Notes: generated by a model from the letters alone, not told the origin. A DNA stretch of 64,000 bases from Saposhnikovia divaricata (GCA_036435485.1 CM071595.1:102788580-102852579), one strand, 5' to 3'; counted from the stretch's first letter, positions 1 to 11,640 are shown. A program made the numbers and translations.

Positions 1-642
1 CATACCTTTCCTCTGAGGGCGCGTCCTTCGAAGGAAACCATATATTGGGATGTTGTGCTGAGAATTCGTGGAAGACGCGTCTTGGAGATGAGGACGTTCA
101 CCCACCGACTTCTCATAAAAATCATCTGAGCATCGATATTTTTCTTGAGGGCGCGCCCTAACCGGAAAGATCCTCTAAGGGAGAGTTCCTTGAAGGGGAG
201 TCCTTTGAAGAAGGGTTCTTTATGTAAAAAGACTTTTCAATAATTTGATATACATCCATCACTATGTTAAAGGATTTTCTTGAAGTCGTCTATTTTCTTG
301 AAGCCGAGCATTTCCCTGAAGCCAAGTCCTGATATAGAGCATTTCCCTAATAAGGATTCTCCCTCTATCTTCCACTGGTTGCACTGTGAGAAGCCAACGG
401 AACAATTGTAGGGCCTTTCTTTCTTGAGGGCGCGCCCTCAACAACATGTCATGGGCTATTCATCACTTGTTGGTGATTAGGCTACCCTCCGTCATTCCTA
501 CATCCTTGGCTTTATTATATTCTAGCGAAATCTCAAGGAAGGGCTCGCTCGTGTCCATGGGGTCTCAACCAGTAATTCTCTCAGAATCTGGGGGCACTCT
601 CTATGGATTACGGGGCCTCTTTTCTGATTGTCTTCTTTATCT

Positions 643-1528
643 CTAATATTCCAAAAGCAGCATCCTCAGGTCATCATCACTAAGCTTTGTGCCAAGATGC
701 TCGCTTAAACTAGAAATTTTTTTTATCATTAGGATTCTTCCCTGTTCGACGAATTTCACTGAGGGCTCGCCCTGATAGATTTGGATGCTATGGCTGATAA
801 TTCTTGAGATCTTTTTTAAATAGGATTTTTCCACCTGCAAAAACTCAATCAACATAAAATCTTAGATGTTACCTGGAAGTCGTGTCCTATAGATGAGGAC
901 ACTTTCAATCATCGAATTCTCTTAGAAGTTGTAAATCATCTGCACATTATATTTTTCCTAAGGATGCGTCTTTTACAGAAGCGTTCTCTATGTGAAAGCC
1001 TTCAGAAGAACTCAACATTAAAAACTCCAACTTATGGGGTATTAGCTGGCTGAGTACCCCCCAAGGATGGAGGTTGAGTTGTTGTTTGAGCATTCCTTTG
1101 ATTCTGACCTTGAGGCTGTGGAGTTCCTTGAGTTGTAGATTTCCTTGAGACTGTGGATTTCCTTGAGGCTGTGGATTCCCTGAGAATTGGTCTGAGGGCG
1201 CGCCCTTTCTTTTATGGGGTGGCCTATCCCTTCGATATATGTCTATTCTCAGGTCATTGTACTCACGGCTACTTCTTCTTTCAGTATTATCGAAAGGAGG
1301 AGCTTGCTCATATCCAAGGGGCCTCGACCTGTAAGCAGGGGGCACGCGCTGTGGATTTCCATTCCAAGGAAGGGCTCGCTCATGTCCAAGGGGCCTCGAC
1401 CTGTGATCAGGGGGCACGCACTGTGGATCACGGGGCCTCGATTCCAAGTGCTTTTCCTTCTTCTGATGCTCAAGGAATTCCATTCTTAGATCGTCGTCAT
1501 TAAGCCTTATTCCTAGGTGTTCCTTCAA
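643..1528 (-). pseudogene. Repeated gag-like remnants of the Gypsy-like element
   Basis: Two minus-strand open stretches (947-1528 and 643-855) share a diverged peptide: LGIRLNDDDLRM and LGTKLSDDDLRM. They therefore look like duplicated pieces of one coding block. The longer one also contains a repeated arginine/proline-rich segment (PQCVPPDHRSRPLGHE and PQRVPPAYRSRPLGYE). The corresponding DNA shows a 60-base direct repeat at about 1311-1370 and 1376-1435 and a weaker one near 541-600. No catalytic motif is present. This is best read as a decayed, internally duplicated gag-like region and not a working gene. Confidence 0.35.
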
Positions 1529-2139
1529 TCTTGAGAATTCCCTTCTCTTAGCAGCGAGGTTTTCCTCATTTCATTGGATTTCACTGAGGGCGTGCCCTGA
1601 CCTATGTGGGTGAGGAGCCGCCCTCTCTTGAACAACAGGTCCCTTCGATCATCAGCTTTCTCATTGTGATGTTCCATAGCAGGGGATCAATAAGAAACCT
1701 TAAATATTACCTAGAGGACGTGTTCAACCATCGAATTTTCCTAGAAGTTGGAAATTATCTGAGCCTTGGCTACCACCCTCAGGGCGCGCCTAGAAAGTTC
1801 TTGGGGATTCTCCTTCACCATCTTCCTGCAAAAGTCCAAGAAACAAACAACAAAAATCTCAACAAAACAAATCAAGGGTTACCTTGAGGGCACATTATGA
1901 TGGTGAGGGCGCGTCCTGATGGTGTGGGCGCGCCCTGATGGTGGACGAGTTCCCGATAATTGCGCCTCTTCCCTCGAACATCCTTCTTCGAATCATATTT
2001 GAAATCCCCTCTTGGAAAACCTAGTTCAACGTCGCTGACCGAAAACCACTGCCTTTGAACATACCCGGAACCATCTTTTTGCAGCAACAACGTGAAAATC
2101 ATCTTTAGAACCATCTTTTCTTCATCACGTCGAATCTCA

Positions 2140-2574
2140 CTAGGGGTGCGCCAAGAGCGGTGAGGGTGAGGGTGCGCCCTCTCTTCGAGGAGTAATCAGC
2201 TGAAATCTCTTCTCTTGCACCTCGCCGCGTCTTCGGGAACTTTCCTCAATCTGGAGGGCTTTCCCTGTTCGACGATGATTTCGTGGGATACTCCGAGAAT
2301 TTCTCCTTGATTCTTGCTCTTCCTCCAAAGAACCCAATCTTGCCCCGAAAATATTTATGGCATCTTGCATAATATACAGCTGCTCCATTAATGCCGAATT
2401 GCTGACAAGAACGGGCGACTGTCCACCGACGGCGGCCGGAGTTTCATGATGTCGTGGAGGAGAAGCAATATTCTCCGGAACATAAGCTTCATGACGAGCT
2501 TGGTTACCCCCCAAGCTATCTTCAGAATCGGAACCATCTTCTTCTCGAAAACCTCTACCTTGATTGTGAGACAT
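2140..2574 (-). pseudogene. Gag-like N-terminal fragment of the Gypsy-like element
   Basis: A 144-residue open frame starts at an ATG 58 bases after the LTR end and begins MSHNQGRGF. It is acidic and then rich in Arg, Ser and Glu, with a short helical stretch (about residues 60-90, ending LGSLEEEQESRRNSR) typical of the variable N-terminal part of plant Gypsy Gag proteins. No capsid domain or zinc knuckle is present. It stops at 2140, close to GGCGCGCC-like palindromes at 2145 and 2169. I do not recognise a specific family. The position right after the LTR and primer site is the main reason to call it gag. Confidence 0.45.
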
Positions 2575-2631
2575 CTTTTCCTCCTAAGATGTAGATCTTG
2601 ATTGGCGGCCCTCCTTCTAGCGCCAATTTGT

Positions 2632-3470
2632 TGACAGAGGAATTTGGGAACAACAAAATTCAAGGTACATCGCCGGAAACAAGATCTTAGACGGTGGTTT
2701 TTCTCCGGAAAAAGTGGTGGTGTGTGGTGGATGTAGATAATTGGTGGCTGAGATTGATAGGATTAGTGGCGGCTATTTCAGAGCTCTCGACTTCCAACCC
2801 CTCAATCGGCCTACGTACCCCGGTATTTATAGGGGATCAAGCCATACGTAGTTCTTAGAGAGCAAGAAACCCAAATGGGCTTGGATTGTAGGTCTAGCAT
2901 CCGGAATGTTCTACTATGAGGCCTAACCACAAAGGCCCAAGGCTCACCCAAGATCTCAAGACTTCACGGATAAGGAAACTTCCCCCGTCGAGGACTAGTC
3001 CTATCCGCTACAAGCTATTTCTTGATTTTAAGGATGCAGGTATAGCCATGATTTACCCCAAGTGCAGAACGCATCCCTGTCCCCCGAATGAGAAGCACCC
3101 ACCAGATAGCAGGACAGGTGATCCAGAGCTTTTGGGTGCAAAGTGCAGGATTACCCCAAAGTTCCCCAATGAGAGCACGCCCATTGAGTACAGGAACAGG
3201 GCTCCCAAAGCACACAGCAGAAAGTCCCTATCTTTCCACCTTAGGGCGCGCCCTTAGTGTTTAAGATGGGTCCTTATATCCAGGAATACCCCTGGAGGCC
3301 TTCTGCGACGGACATCCCCCTCCTGAGATACGACAGGAGGGAATTCTTCAACAACTCTTGGAAAATCAACATTGTAGCCATCCTGGAATTCCAACATATC
3401 CCATGGCGCGCCCTAACCCCCTAGGGCGCGCCCTAACTTCCTAAAAACCCTAATTTGTTTTCTAGAATCC
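2632..3470 (-). repeat. Probable 5' LTR of the minus-strand Gypsy-like element
   Basis: On the minus strand the LTR ends at 2632 in TCTGTCAACA, next to the primer-site-like sequence. A TATAAATA box (plus-strand tatttata at 2824-2831) lies about 190 bases before that end, a normal place for an LTR promoter. Upstream of it (about 3030-3200) there are two diverged versions of an 80-90 base block containing 'ccccaa' and 'aatgagag/aatgagaa', which looks like a tandem U3 repeat. Three copies of the GGCGCGCC palindrome lie at 3243-3434. The outer boundary near 3470 is uncertain. Confidence 0.45.
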
Positions 3471-3842
3471 CAAATTGAAACCGTTTATCGACACGAATCC
3501 GTCTTGAAATACTCGAACCGAATTTTTGCTATAACATAGAGAAATGGGGGCAAAATCAAAAGAAAGAAAATAAAGCCTAAAATTTAAGCCCATTACAACT
3601 TGCACACAAAAAAGATTAGAGGACAAAGCAAGAAGAAATTGGTACACAAATCGTCGAAATATACTAAAGTGTTTTTTAAGTTAAAACACTAAACTAACAA
3701 AGTGCAGCCTGTATCCAATCAAAACCTCCATACTAATCAAAACACCAATCAAGAAAGGGAGATCACATAATACTTGAACTAGAATAATGTGAATAATGGT
3801 TGCTAAGATCATATAATAGTATCCCAGATTTAAGTATCAGAG
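3471..3842. other. AT-rich intergenic DNA, no gene seen
   Basis: Short open stretches only, no recognisable domain, no long repeat. Confidence 0.6.
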
Positions 3843-4201
3843 CAAGTCCAATGGTAGATGCTAAATTGTTATTGCTATTGCTATAATATAGAACCAAAAA
3901 GTGAATTTTGGTACTAAAATAAAACTCATTCTCCAAAGCTAGTTCTATAACTAGTTTCAAATTTAACCAATTCTTTTAACTTTTACCTAACTCTTTTAAC
4001 TTCTATTGAATATTCTAGTTAAATGATGATGTGACATGGATGCATAAATGCATCTTTGGTTTCAAATTTAGCACCAAGGATGCATAATATAGCAATAGCA
4101 CCAAGGATGCATCCAAATATAGCACCTTTTGGAGATGAGTTTTTTAGCACTTGGTGCTATAATATAGCAATAGCATTAAGAATAACATTGCATTGGACTT
4201 G
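3843..4201. mobile_element. Small MITE-like element with 11-bp terminal inverted repeats
   Basis: The block starts CAAGTCCAATG (3843-3853) and ends with the exact inverse CATTGGACTTG (4191-4201). AGAG lies directly on both sides (3839-3842 and 4202-4205). The inside is AT-rich and repeats phrases such as 'ataatatagcaatagca' and 'agcaccaaggatgcat'. There is no coding capacity. The superfamily is not clear because a 4-bp flank duplication does not fit the common types well. Confidence 0.65.
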
Positions 4202-5574
4202 AGAGATAGTAGCTACAACAAGTATGAACAAATGAATCTGAACTGAATTAGTCATACACATTTATAGTTACCACTTACATACACACAGATAAAGATTGAA
4301 GACAGCATATGTACCTGATAAAGTAGTGGAAGAAAACAAAGTGTGCAAGAATGGAGTTCCACTCTTGCTCTAAATTTTAGTAGAATCTAGTTGAGTAGTT
4401 GACCAAGAAATTTACTGTAACGTCCCCTCATATGTGCACCAATTGGAATGTGCACCCCTGCTGTCAAAAAATATATTACACCTTCACATAAAAAATTAAG
4501 TTTCCACTTAATGATGTTTTTAAACATAAAGTTGGTTTATGACACGACATTATCTAGCTACATCATGGACAATTTTTTGTGGTGCATTGTGAAAGTGTTG
4601 AATTTTTGGGATAATGATACTTTTTAGTTAATGTTAACTACTCCCTCCGTCCCATTTTATATGATACTTTTTTGGGACGTCCTAAAAAGAATAAACTTAC
4701 TATACTTACTATTTTTTAATATTACTTTTCATTATTACACTCACTATTTTTCCATTTTATACTTTTTTTTATATTAAATAAACATTATTACATCCGCTAC
4801 TTTCCTCCACTATCTCATATTTATTATTAAATATTGATAGGTCCCACCACTTTACCCACTTTTCAACTAACTTTACTCTTTTTCTACAACTTTTTCTTAA
4901 TCTCCGTGAAAGTCCAACAGGTTCCTTCAAATACTGGACTATAGAACGAACATTCATACATTTGTCTGCTAATAATCAAATTTTAATCTCTTATTACTAT
5001 CAGGGTGCTTAAGCTCCTCTGCCACATAACCAGTTCACTACTTTCAACAACGCCACCATCAGTGGTAGATTAGAGATCGAGTTCTAGCATGAGTCGTGGT
5101 GAATATGCTGCTCAAACCGTGCACCACATTGTACTTAGCATGTCATGCTCTTACATTTTGTCTCTCTTCCTCAATAACGAATAGTAAAGACGACTGCTAC
5201 CAAATGTTTAAATGAGAAAGCTACTCCTTATTTTGTATGGAAAAAATATTTAAATAATTAGAAAATAAAAATATTTAAAAGATTTAGTTCAGAAATTGAT
5301 TAATGAATCCCATGGATTGATATTTAAACTCCAACTGACTTTTAAATGAAACAATTATGCATAATAGAAACAAAATGAATAAACTTCATTATTAAGAAAT
5401 TATGGGTAATTCTCTAATTTAAATGCTTTAAAATCAAAATTGGAACCTAAATAGTAAATATAGGAATTCCCTTTTGTTATTGTTCATAATCTTTTGAGTA
5501 GTTTGCACAAAATATTGCCTTGCAGTATACTGCACATGTATTGCAAGTCCTGAAAGTAGTGTTCTTTCGATATC
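4202..5574. other. Intergenic DNA with one Mariner/Stowaway-like end
   Basis: At 4637-4652 the sequence TACTCCCTCCGTCCCA matches the terminus familiar from plant Stowaway/Mariner elements, followed by the usual 'ttttatatgatactttttt'. I could not find the matching inverted end downstream, so this is a fragment. The rest has no gene that I recognise. Confidence 0.5.
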
Positions 5575-5582
5575 GATGTAAG

Positions 5583-6038
5583 TAGTGTTCTAAAAATCGA
5601 TTTAGGCATTTTAGGTGTTAATTGGTACAAAAATGTTTCATTTTTTTGGAAATTGATCAAAAAGATGTTTTTCCAAAATTCGCCGATTAATCGGATCTAA
5701 ACAGGTTTAAGCGGTCTAGGCGGGATTCGGTTAAAATTTAGACGGGATTAATCGATCAACATGTCAAAAAACAGTCAAATTATGAATAGAATTGTAAAAA
5801 TATAATTTTTTTAATAAAAAATATAACTTATATATGAAAGGGTAAATTCACTTATCATATTTGATAATAAAATGAATATATTTATGTGTTCACTTGTATA
5901 AAAATTATATTTCAATATTAAAATTTAATTATATATATAAAATATTTAAATACATCCGATTAATCATCGTCTAACTGATTAATCGTTGGAAGATTATAAA
6001 CTCACCGCCTAGATCCGCCTAACAATTTTTAGAACCTG
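5583..6038. mobile_element. hAT-type MITE, 456 bp, 8-bp target duplication
   Basis: The left end TAGTGTTCTAAAAATCG and the right end, read in reverse, CAGGTTCTAAAAATTG are similar inverted repeats, and both continue into TTAGGC. The flanks GATGTAAG (5575-5582) and GATGCAAG (6039-6046) are an 8-bp duplication with one difference. Ends beginning (C/T)AG with 8-bp duplications are typical of hAT elements. The inside has 'ccgattaatcgg'-like palindromes near both ends and no open frame, so it is non-autonomous. Confidence 0.75.
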
Positions 6039-6046
6039 GATGCAAG

Positions 6047-6508
6047 TGATTCAAATGAAGTGGGTAGTTATAATTTTAATTTCAAAATCTTAACTTTGTC
6101 CCTGTAGTAAGGTTTTAAAATTAGATTATATCAGCTTATAATTCGTGCAAAGTACAGATTATTTTTAAATATTTTATTTTTATGACTAAATAAAATACAA
6201 ATAATAATATGTGGTTAATGTAATTTTATCTTTAATTTTATCTTTAATACTAATATTATAAAGATTAATTTTAATATGTTATTGGTTGGAATAGAACCTT
6301 CGACTTTTGTATTAAATAATTTTTGGTATTAAATCTAATGATACTCATCTATTTGATTTGAAAGATTGCATGGTTGTAATTGAAAAGGATAAGCAAAACT
6401 TGTAGTTGAAGGGATAACAAAAAATGAGGGGTGTTGTGACCAAATCTTGCATGGATTATATTTAGTCCATTATAGGATTGATGAGGACAATCCATAATGA
6501 GATTGAAT
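6047..6508. other. AT-rich intergenic DNA, no gene seen
   Basis: No open frame or terminal repeat. The phrase around 6128-6190 ('cgtgcaaagtaca' followed by an AT-rich tract) recurs at about 14515-14580, so it belongs to some dispersed repeat that I cannot name. Confidence 0.5.
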
Positions 6509-6870
6509 CACTAGTAGAAAATTGATTTTTTACGTCGCACATTATACGTCGCACATGTAAAAGGAAGACATATATAATGTTTTATACGTCGGGTTTTTCA
6601 AAAGGCAACGTATATTTACATTGTCAAAGCATATTTTACATCGGTTCGAATAAAAAGCGACGTATATGATGATATTATATGTCGGTTGAGAAAAAGCCGA
6701 CATATATAATGATATTATACATCGGTTAATTTTTGTCGACATATAAAATTCTATTTTATACGTCGCCTTTTTATCAACCGTTGTATAAAGTGTCAATTTA
6801 TACGTCGGATTTTTTGCACCCGCCGTATAAAGTATCAATTTTTACGTCGCATGTATATACCTAACGTATA
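6509..6870 (+). mobile_element. One end of a CACTA (En/Spm-like) transposon with subterminal repeats
   Basis: The sequence CACTAGTAGAAAATTGA at 6509 matches the terminal repeat type of plant CACTA elements. It is followed by an array of about ten short units built on 'ttatacgtcg' in both orientations (6530-6870), such as the pairs around 6585, 6630, 6680, 6755 and 6800, which is what CACTA subterminal regions look like. No transposase and no opposite CACTA end were found in the window, so the element is truncated or its far end has decayed. Confidence 0.7.
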
Positions 6871-7864
6871 AAACCTTTAATTAAATAAAACTGTAAATTA
6901 GTATTGGTTGTAGTCTTCAGTTCTTCCCCAAAGGCCTATGATAGCCCACAGAAGCTTTCATGAGATGAATAACGAGTAAATATGGAGATAGAGGTCTTAA
7001 GAATGACCACCAATGGATGATCCCCAACCCATAGATGTCAATATATAGCTTCCCGGGCAACTATTAGATATGGTTTATTACCGTGGTAGCTTCCGTAGAC
7101 AGCCTAACAGAGGGGCTATCAGAATTGAGCTATTGGGCGGTACACCCTGTTTTTCCCAAGAACCTAAGAACCTGACAGAATCACATATTTGGATAAAGAT
7201 AGCCTCCTATCATACTTGATCAAAAACAGAAATAATAGTCATAATCCGTTCACAAATGAGATAATTCAAGTAACCAACTAATCAAGAACTACGCACAGGC
7301 TTAATCCACTATAAATAGTGATACGTAGGAAATTTGTGGGACTTTTTCGACACATAAACACCTTGAGGTAATGAGAGCACGTATAATCGTGTGTGACATT
7401 GCTTTATTAGGATTCTTGGAAGGCCAACGTAGAGAGTTACACAGCCCTTGAGCTCTATTTCTTGCAGATTCAGTACGACTATCCGAGGAACCATCTCCTG
7501 TGTTTTTCGTGACCTAATTATGAGTCTTCTGCGCAGCTACCTCAAACCCTACCTGTGAGCCTTTCTGGGTAGTTAGTAGGTTTTGGATTTATTGGCGCTA
7601 TTCCAGCAACGGTCTCCTTGTTTGTTGTGCAAAATTCCTCCCATAATAAGGAGCCTCAAAAATCGTCGTTTGGAGGAGATTTGGCGAGTAACAGTTCCGA
7701 TAGCGATAAGACACCGTTTCAGGATGATAATGGACGAAACAAAAGTATTAATGAAGATGTCAGTTACAAGGACATTCTTGACCATTTTGTCACCATGGCT
7801 CAAAGAATCGACTACTTGGAAAAGAATTTCGACTGAAAAAATGGCATAGAAAGTATAAGTCGTA
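6871..7864. other. Unassigned region, possibly interior of the CACTA element
   Basis: The only sizeable frame is 7618-7836 (+, 72 residues), which is acidic and Ser/Asn-rich and ends in IDYLEKNFD. It has no domain I recognise and it abuts a GAA microsatellite. It could be a remnant of a CACTA accessory or host-derived reading frame, but nothing proves that it is coding. Confidence 0.3.
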
Positions 7865-7948
7865 GAAGAAGAAGAAGAAGAAGAAGAAGAAGAAGAAGAA
7901 GAAGAAGAAGAAGAAGAAGAAGAAGAAGAAGAAGAAGAAGAAGAAGAA
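7865..7948 (+). repeat. (GAA)28 microsatellite
   Basis: 84 bases of uninterrupted GAA triplets. Open frames across it (poly-Leu on the minus strand) are artefacts. Confidence 0.98.
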
Positions 7949-9949
7949 CATAATGCTTACATATCAGTTGTTGGAATGTAGTCACCATTATACTAGAAAT
8001 GAAAAAAAAAAATGTTCTGCTCTTGTCCAAAATAAGTTTAACAACCTAAATACTGATTCCTAGACCCAAATAATTTCAATTACCTCTCAAACTTGCTAAT
8101 GAAATAGGAAGATCTCTGCAAAAGAATATAATTTCAGAGCTAGTGGCAGGAAACGATAGGCCCTGCGCTATAATTCAAAATCAATAAGATTGTTTCCACC
8201 AAATCTCTGGGTTGTCCTGAAAATAATACATAGAGTAATGTTAAGATTCAAAAATATTTGCAAAAATTTGTCTCAAATAAACTGACTATTATTAGAAAAA
8301 TTACCAATTACATATGTGATGACACGCCAACAAGAGAAAATGCGCTAAATAACTAATATTCATGTACTATATGCCCAAAATAACAGATGTCGGGTTTTTT
8401 GTCCACAACCAATCGAACCCGCATTCACAGAATGCGCATACTTAGTACTTGAAATCAACTAAAAAAACCCAATTGTCTGTCTATTTCCTTATCGTATTTT
8501 TACCCAGGCTATCTTCCCCTTCTCCTTGCCTCTTTTGCCACCATTTAATCTACAATCACTATACACACGAAGGAACAAATCTCATAACCTCTACACACAC
8601 AAAATTTCCCTCGATGTCATGAACAACTCTCTCACTCTCCAGTCGATTTCGGCGTCACCTCACTCCGGTCAAATGTCTTCTCCGAATTCAACATAGATCC
8701 GTGACAACGAAGTAGATGGATAGTGAGTCAGTGATTAATGGAGATGTTTGGTGATGTGTATGAGGTCGTAAAGAACTGGAGATTGGGATGGGGTTTTAAC
8801 TTATTTTGTGTTGAATCCAGTTCGTTTCTTTGGTACAAGTTATTGAACGATTTAGGAGGGGATGTGTTACAAGTAAAGAATTGGGGATGGGCTATGTTAT
8901 GAGGTGGAGAGGATGGGGATTTCAAACGATTTGGGGATATTGGACATGTGTTCAATAAAAAAAAAATTGCAATAATTCGGTGAAATAAGCATATTGTAAA
9001 TGCGTATACGGATACTCGCATTCTCTGAATGCGTATTCTCCCCATTTCTTGACGAGGCCGCGCAGCGGGGCAATGCGTGGGTTGATTATAAAAATAAAAA
9101 AAGAAACAACGCATGTGTGGAATGCATATTCTACCCTACGCATGTCTGAAATGCGTATGCCTCTGGTCATTTTGGGCACTATTTCCGCGCATGGTCATTT
9201 TGGGCTGTGTGATTTAAATTTTGGTTATTAGGGGCTTACACCCCGTCAACAATTAGAAAAAAATTAGGACAACTTTTGCAATCTCTAGCATTAATTATAT
9301 TAAAAAAAATCACAAACTTTCAAAATGTAAAGTTTTTATTTTTGTGAAGGGAAACTTAATGTTTAGGTATTTGTGAAGTGTTTTTAGTTCAAAATCTCTT
9401 AAAATTTTGATTCACTGCCGTTAGATTGCTAAAGATTTTTATACGTTGATGTTGTACACTTGTACTTGCAGGGTTACATTATTGTTTTGGATGTAATTAA
9501 ACTTATATTTAAAATTCATACTGTTCAAATTGTATCATTAACTCGGAAATGGTCTGATAGTGAATACATATCACAAGTTATTTGGATTATGTGTTTAAAA
9601 TATGAAATTTGTTTAAAATATGAAATATATTTTAAATGATGAATATTACATGACATGTATTCATTAGTTGATTCAAACTCTTTAATAGAACTTTATAAAA
9701 GAATCAAATGAAATTTCTTATTCTAATAAAAAATATGAGATCATACTAACAAAAAATCCTCACTTCAAATTTTTTTATTTAACTTATATCATGATTTTTT
9801 TTCCTTTTTAATTTCGTCATTGTGTGTTTTTGTGAAATATTTGAAGATATTTAGTTCAATAAGAGAAATGTAAAGATATTAAATATTTATTTTTATGGAC
9901 TATGTCTAAAGATTCATCTTGCTTATTAACTACTCGTCTTCATCAGGTG
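7949..9949. other. Intergenic DNA with a cluster of GAATGCGTAT-like decamers
   Basis: No convincing gene. Variants of 'gaatgcgtat' or its inverse appear at about 8432-8442, 8998-9008, 9016-9036, 9119-9129 and 9149-9159, flanking a GC-richer patch (9050-9075). The last part (9220-9949) is AT-rich with no feature I can name. Confidence 0.45.
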
Positions 9950-9957
9950 TTAACCAT

Positions 9958-10989
9958 TAGGGGTGAGTAAAACCAGATATTTGGTCCGGTTTTAAATCCG
10001 AATCGGATATCCGGTTTTTCGGATTATGAAAAATCTATTCCTATTCCGGTTCCGGTTTCGGTTCCGGTTTAACTGGATATCCGGAATTCGGATATCCGTT
10101 TAAACCGGATCGAAAATCGGATTATCCGGATCCGAACTAATCAAGTAAAATTTATTTTAGTTTGTATAAATAAATGAATTTTATTACATTTTCAATAAGA
10201 TATCGTTAACTTTACAAATGATAAATTAATTAATAAAATTTTAGATATCATCATCTCATATTTTAACATAAGTATATTCAATTTTTTCCTAAATTTATTT
10301 TGACCTACCATAAACTACCATTCATTTATTTAACAAGTTCATATAAATATTTTTTAAGAGGTATTAATACTCCCTTCGTCCCATTTATATTGGCCACAAT
10401 TTCTTTTTTGCATGTCCCAAAAGTAATGATCACATTTCCTAAATAAAGCAAATTAAGTATTAATAATGTTATGTGTTTCAAGTATGCAAACAATTGAGAG
10501 AAAATGATTAAGTAAGAGAAAATATTTATCAAGATTGATTTAACAAAACTTACATGAGGTTACAAAATTTCCACATACAAATATATAGAGTTGTATTTAT
10601 AATTTCACATTTAAGTACATCCCTATTTACGTTTTTACACCTAAAATACTTTTAAACTTAGGTGATACACAACAAATTCATTAATCTATTAGTGATAATT
10701 CATTACTTAATTTAATATTTTCAATGTTGAATTATTTGTTTATAATAAGTTCATTATTTATTAAATATATAAATTATTTTTTAATAAATATTAAAAACCT
10801 GATCGGATCCGGATATCCGGATTTGTAAAAAGTTATGATCCGGATCCGTATCCGAATTCATTAAAAAAATCCGGATCGAATATCCGGTCTAGTTTTTTCG
10901 GATCGGATATCCTAATTTCCAGATTTTTTTAATCGGATACCGGATCGGAAAATCGGATTATCCGGTTCGGATTTTTGTGCACACCCGTA
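9958..10989. mobile_element. Non-autonomous hAT element, 1032 bp, TSD TTAACCAT
   Basis: An exact 8-bp duplication TTAACCAT lies at 9950-9957 and 10990-10997. The termini are TAGGGGTGAGTAAAA on the left and, read in reverse, TACGGGTGTGCACAAAA on the right, the hAT type. About 180 bases inside each end are packed with the hexamer TCCGGA and the palindrome GGATATCC (left 9980-10135, right 10800-10970), forming subterminal arrays. The middle is AT-rich, has no transposase, and includes one Mariner-like end (TACTCCCTTCGTCCCA near 10369). Confidence 0.88.
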
Positions 10990-11100
10990 TTAACCATGAT
11001 GGTCGTCTTCATCATTCTCGTCGTCTTCATCAAATGTTAACCAGCATGGTCGTCTTCATCATTCTCGTTTTCATCAGCCAAGATCATCGTCTTCATCATA
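10990..11100 (+). repeat. Short minisatellite of GTCGTCTTCATCAT-type units
   Basis: The phrase 'ttaacca.catggtcgtcttcatcattctcgt' is repeated about three times with small changes. One more unit (9936-9957) is on the other side of the hAT element, so the transposon landed inside this repeat. The units encode nothing obvious. Confidence 0.7.
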
Positions 11101-11640
11101 CTAACAAGACTATTCCTAATTTTTTTAATTACAAAATATCTGTAACAAATTTACAAAATATAAAATTTTAATAAATAATTTCCTTCGATATCTCAACTCA
11201 GTCATCATAATATATAAACTTATAAACAAAGTAGCACTATCATACATCCATTTTCATAACTTAAATTCATGCAAATTTTATTTATTCGATAAGCAGGCAA
11301 AGTAATATGATTAAAGCTCACAATATCTACATGCATAACAACTGTCAAATGAGTGTAATGCCATTATTTCTCCTCCACAAGACATATACAGTAATTTACT
11401 AGCTCATAAATATTACTTATCAAACTGTAATTACAAAATGAAAGAAATTGCCATACTTTGTTAACAAATCTCTGTCAAGGCATCAAGACTTGGAACATGA
11501 TGAGATTCAAAACATCATCCAAGTTAAGAGTTTAAAAACCACACATACCAGGCAACAGAGTAAAAAACACAAGACAACAGAGTAACTTGAAAGAACTGGA
11601 TGTCTCATAACAAGATAAGAACATTTAAGAAAAACCAGAT
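11101..11640. other. AT-rich intergenic DNA, no gene seen
   Basis: No frame or repeat that I can support. It lies downstream of the eEF1A gene, so part may be its terminator region. Confidence 0.5.

Larger units (their letters stand above)
15..3434. repeat. Dispersed 12-bp palindrome AGGGCGCGCCCT, about 14 near copies
   Basis: Exact copies of AGGGCGCGCCCT are at 148-159, 427-438, 1195-1206, 3243-3254 and 3423-3434. One- or two-base variants are at 16-27, 762-773, 1587-1598, 1781-1790 (partial), 1906-1917, 1925-1936, 2169-2180 and 3403-3414. They occur both in the LTR and in the gag-like body, at irregular spacing, in otherwise AT-balanced DNA. I did not notice the motif elsewhere in the window. 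It contains the 8-mer GGCGCGCC and is self-complementary. Confidence 0.85.
1..3470 (-). mobile_element. Degenerate Ty3/Gypsy-like LTR element, 5' part (gag side and 5' LTR)
   Basis: Read on the minus strand, this is the beginning of an LTR retrotransposon: an LTR (about 3470 down to 2632) ending in TCAACA, a primer-site-like TGGCGCTAGAAGGAGGG directly after it, then an open gag-like frame starting at 2574. The remainder runs off the left edge. No protease, reverse transcriptase or integrase is visible in the part seen. The upper LTR boundary is a guess because no second LTR is in the window to compare. The body is broken by stops and contains repeated blocks, so the copy looks old or non-autonomous. 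Assignment to Gypsy rests on the layout and the primer-site type and is moderate. Confidence 0.55.

Noticed and set aside
1153..1503. Plus-strand frames of about 90-116 codons in the left Gypsy-like element
   Set aside because: They run through internal direct repeats and antisense to the gag-like frame. The repeated DNA explains their openness.
4415..4428. TGTAACGTCCCC resembling the reversed end of the chromovirus-type LTR
   Set aside because: The match stops after 12 bases and no LTR sequence follows.
7812..8030. Minus-strand frame with a long leucine run
   Set aside because: It is the GAA microsatellite read backwards.
8728..9114. 128-codon minus-strand frame
   Set aside because: No recognisable domain, odd composition, overlaps another frame, and covers the GAATGCGTAT-type repeats.
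10369..10384. Second Mariner-like end (TACTCCCTTCGTCCCA) inside the hAT element
   Set aside because: Only one end is visible and no TA-flanked partner end was found. Noted within the hAT entry and not called as an element.
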